NCBI GenBank assembly: GCA_016709545.1
Contig: JADJMO010000002.1
Coordinates: 372,001-436,000 of the forward strand
Direction of reading: 5' to 3'
Length of the DNA stretch: 64,000 nt
From: Myxococcales bacterium
GTDB taxonomy: Bacteria > Myxococcota_A > Polyangia > Polyangiales > JADJMO01
Positions 62,112 to 64,000 of the stretch are shown here, piece by piece. Every line of letters begins with the position of its first letter. Position 1 is the first letter of the stretch. A program made the translations under genes and the position numbers. The notes beneath the pieces are model-generated. The model did not search any database. It saw only the letters and a list, made by a program, of their open reading frames with translations, and was not told the origin of the DNA.

Positions 62112-62911
62112 GCCACGTGGTCGACACGCTCCGCGCCCTCGGCACCACGATCCGGAACCTGTTCCGCAAGCCGACCACGGTCCAGTTCCCCGACGTCATC
62201 CGGCCCCGCGCCGAGCGGTACCGCGCGAGCTTCGCGCTGCCCGACGACGAGCACGGGGAGATTGCCTGCGTCGGCTGCCTCGCCTGCGAGCGCATCTGCC
62301 CCTCGCAGGTCATCAAGATGAAGTCGACCGGCAAGAAGGAGTCGCCGGTCACGGGCAAGAAGCGCCAGTACGTGGACGAGTTCACCCTCGACCTCACGGC
62401 GTGCATCCAGTGCGAGCTCTGCGTGCAGGTCTGCAACAGCGACGCGATCTTCATGGTGCGCGAGCCCGAGGTGCCGGGCTTCTCCCGGGAGGATCTGGTG
62501 CTCGACATCGAGCGCCTGCGGCAGAACGCCAGGGAAAAGACGGCGTCCTGGGGTCGTGGCACGGTGCTGCAGGCCATGCAGGAGGTTCCCAAGCCCCCCA
62601 AGGCCGACAAGCCGGCCGCGGCGCCGAAGGCAGAGGCGGCACCGAAGGCAGAGGCCGCCCCGAAGGCAGAGGCCGCCCCGAAGGCGGAGGCCGCCCCGAA
62701 GGCCGAAGCCGCCCCGAAGGCCGAAGCCGCCCCGACGCCCGAAGCCGCCCCGAAGGCCGAAGCCGCGCCGAAGGCCGAGGACGCGCCGAAGGTCGAGGCC
62801 GCGCCGAAGGCCGAGGTTGCTGCAGAGCCGGCGAAGCCCGCCGAGGCGCCGAAGCCCCCGGCCGAAGAGCCCAAGGCGCCCGAGCCCGCCGCCGTGGAGG
62901 AGGCGTCGTGA
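62108..62911 (+). CDS. nuoI: NADH-quinone oxidoreductase subunit I with Ala/Pro/Lys/Glu-rich tail
   Basis: It has 267 residues. Residues 1 to about 155 are NuoI with both 4Fe-4S motifs, CVGCLACERICP and CIQCELCVQVCN. Thereafter a tail of about 110 residues consists of repeated AAPKAE units and ends in a Pro/Glu-rich stretch, absent from typical NuoI (about 160-180 residues). The tail is encoded by 18-bp repeats. It may be a flexible linker or docking arm. Confidence 0.93.
   Translation: MSHVVDTLRALGTTIRNLFRKPTTVQFPDVIRPRAERYRASFALPDDEHGEIACVGCLACERICPSQVIKMKSTGKKESPVTGKKRQYVDEFTLDLTACIQCELCVQVCNSDAIFMVREPEVPGFSREDLVLDIERLRQNAREKTASWGRGTVLQAMQEVPKPPKADKPAAAPKAEAAPKAEAAPKAEAAPKAEAAPKAEAAPKAEAAPTPEAAPKAEAAPKAEDAPKVEAAPKAEVAAEPAKPAEAPKPPAEEPKAPEPAAVEEAS
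62619..62816 (+). repeat. 18-bp tandem repeats in nuoI
   Basis: About ten imperfect copies encode AAPKAE. The number may vary by slippage without loss of frame. Confidence 0.8.
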
Positions 62912-63468
62912 TGAACCACATCGGCTTCTTCATCATCGCCGCCAGCGCCCTCGTGAGCGCCATCCTCGTCGTGCGGAGCCAGAACCTGATCCGCGCCGTG
63001 CTGTGGCTCGGCGTCACCCTGCTCTCGACCGCGGCCTTCTACGCGATGCTCGAGTCGTCGTTCCTCGCCGGCGTGCAGGTGCTCGTCTACGTGGGTGGCG
63101 TCGTCACCCTCATGATCTTCGGCGTGATGATCACCCGGCGGCACGAGGGCATCCTGGTGCACGCGGAGAACCACGGCTCGATGAAGGGCTTCGCCGTCGC
63201 GGGCAGCCTGTTCGCCGTGGTGGCCTTCGCGATCCGCGCGACCGACGGCCTGGACCGAGAGCGGCCGTTCACCCCGCTCACCACCAAGGACCTCGGGCGC
63301 GAGCTGCTCCAGACCCACGTGCTCGCCTTCGAGGTCGTGTCGTTCCTCCTCCTCGCGGCGATCATCGGGGCCATCGTCATCGCCCGCAAGCGCGACCCGG
63401 TCGAGAAGCCGGCGGCGCTGCCCGCGCCCCACGCCACGCCGAGCGCCACCAAGGAGGCGCACCCGTGA
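62911..63468 (+). CDS. nuoJ: NADH-quinone oxidoreductase subunit J
   Basis: It has 185 residues, five membrane helices, with NLIRAVLWLGVTLLSTAAFYAMLESSFLAGVQVLVYVGGVVTLMIFGVMIT typical of NuoJ. The ATG overlaps nuoI's stop by one base (TGATG). Confidence 0.93.
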   Translation: MNHIGFFIIAASALVSAILVVRSQNLIRAVLWLGVTLLSTAAFYAMLESSFLAGVQVLVYVGGVVTLMIFGVMITRRHEGILVHAENHGSMKGFAVAGSLFAVVAFAIRATDGLDRERPFTPLTTKDLGRELLQTHVLAFEVVSFLLLAAIIGAIVIARKRDPVEKPAALPAPHATPSATKEAHP

Positions 63469-63765
63469 CCCTCTCCACCTGTCTCCTCCTCGCGACCGCG
63501 CTCTTCTGCATCGGCGTGTACGGCGTGCTCACGCGCCGCCAGGCCATCGCGGTCATGCTCTCGGTCGAGCTCATGGCCAACGCCAGCAACATGGTGTTCG
63601 TCGCGTTCAGCCGCTTCCGCGGCGGCGCGACCGGCCCCATCTTCGCCATCTTCTCGCTCGCCATCACGGTCGCCGAGGTCGCGGTCGGCCTCGGCGCTCG
63701 TCATCCTCCTCTACCGGCGCTTCGCCGAGACGCGCCTCGACCACGCGCGGGAGATGAGCCAGTGA
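63465..63765 (+). CDS. nuoK: NADH-quinone oxidoreductase subunit K, apparent one-base insertion
   Basis: The GTG at 63465 opens TLSTCLLLATALFCIGVYGVLTRRQAIAVMLSVELMANASNMVFVAF, with the membrane Glu of NuoK, then FAIFSLAITVAEVAVGL. Near 63693 one extra G shifts the frame: removing it gives ALVILLYRRFAETRLDHAREMSQ and a stop at 63763-63765, total 99 residues, the normal size. NuoK is essential to the complex, so a sequence error is far more likely than a pseudogene. Confidence 0.88.
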
Positions 63766-64000
63766 CCCCCGCCCTCGAGCTCGCGCTCACGGCCATCGTG
63801 GCCCCCGCCGCGGCCGCGCTGTTCCTCGCCATCTTCTACCCGCTGCGCAACCGCGGCTGGCCCGCCGCGCTGATCACCATCGCCGGCTCGACCACCGCCC
63901 TCGTCGCCGCGATCCGGCTGCTGCTCGACCGTATGCACCACGAGGCGCCCGACATCTGGGTGGCCCCCTGGCTCCGCGCCGGCGGCCGCACGATCGCCGA
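63762..64000 (+). CDS. nuoL: NADH-quinone oxidoreductase subunit L, start only
   Basis: The GTG at 63762 overlaps nuoK's stop. The 79 residues visible (TPALELALTAIVAPAAAALFLAIFYPLRNRGW ... EAPDIWVAPWLRAGGRTIAE) are hydrophobic and in the place of NuoL, the distal proton-pumping antiporter-like subunit. The gene is cut by the window edge, so NuoM or NuoN cannot be excluded. Confidence 0.7.
   Translation, partial: MTPALELALTAIVAPAAAALFLAIFYPLRNRGWPAALITIAGSTTALVAAIRLLLDRMHHEAPDIWVAPWLRAGGRTIA

Noticed and set aside
62619..62816. Repeats in nuoI as a mobile or regulatory repeat
   Set aside because: They are in-frame coding repeats with protein-level periodicity (AAPKAE), not a separate element.

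Overview
The window is a very GC-rich (by eye about 70%), densely coded bacterial chromosome segment. It most resembles a flagellated member of the Myxococcota (Polyangia-like). That assignment is inference from gene style: many small lipoproteins with Asp/Thr/Gly/Ala-rich linkers after the lipobox, a eukaryotic-type Ser/Thr kinase, a very large TPR protein and sigma-54-type flagellar promoters. There is no rRNA, tRNA, CRISPR array, IS element or prophage that I can recognise.

Layout. (1) 1-8 kb: a coiled-coil protein (minus, cut by the window edge) diverges from a giant protein of about 60 TPR units. (2) 8-22.6 kb is mixed accessory and housekeeping content: a small protein plus zeta-toxin pair, several lipoproteins (an alpha/beta hydrolase, a GspG-like protein, an SGNH hydrolase), an SDR plus acyltransferase pair, aerobic glycerol-3-phosphate dehydrogenase, an Rpn-like nuclease, a broken DUF1877-type gene, a membrane protein, a Cys-rich lipoprotein coupled to a ferritin-like protein, and a Ser/Thr kinase fused to a Macro domain. 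(3) 22.6-47.6 kb is a nearly continuous flagellar island. On the minus strand flbD-motA is followed by flgG-flgA-flgH-flgI-flgJ-motB-two accessory genes-flgM-flgN-flgK-flgL-csrA-fliW. On the plus strand come flgB-flgC-fliE-fliF, then fliG-fliH-fliI-fliJ-fliK, then (after two small minus-strand genes) flgD-flgE-fliL-fliM and fliN-fliO-fliP-fliQ-fliR. The two arms diverge at 32.79-32.88 kb. flhA, flhB, fliA, fliD, fliS and flagellin are not in the window. (4) 47.6-48.1 kb holds a decayed small-protein/nucleotidyltransferase pair. (5) 48.2-58 kb: a B12-binding-type radical SAM enzyme coupled to a lipoprotein, an unrecognised 491-residue protein, five more exported or lipoprotein genes, DNA-3-methyladenine glycosylase I, a hybrid histidine kinase and a dicluster ferredoxin. 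(6) 58.4-64 kb: a complex I operon, nuoA-nuoBC (fused)-nuoD-nuoH-nuoI-nuoJ-nuoK-nuoL (cut by the edge), without nuoE, nuoF or nuoG.

Expression signals. At about twenty transcription-unit starts a TANNNT-like -10 hexamer lies only 6-10 nt before the start codon, and exactly 6 nt at eight of them. This predicts leaderless or nearly leaderless mRNAs. The flagellar operons instead carry GG-N10-GC (sigma-54) elements whose GG lies 26-29 nt before the start codon, again leaving almost no leader. Genes inside operons commonly overlap by 1-4 nt.

Sequence quality. Many genes need single-base frame corrections to match their families (coiled-coil gene, TPR gene, acyltransferase, flbD, two lipoproteins, nuoK and others). 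The most economical explanation is residual indel errors in the assembly, mainly one-base losses, though some may be real pseudogenes. The affected genes are marked.
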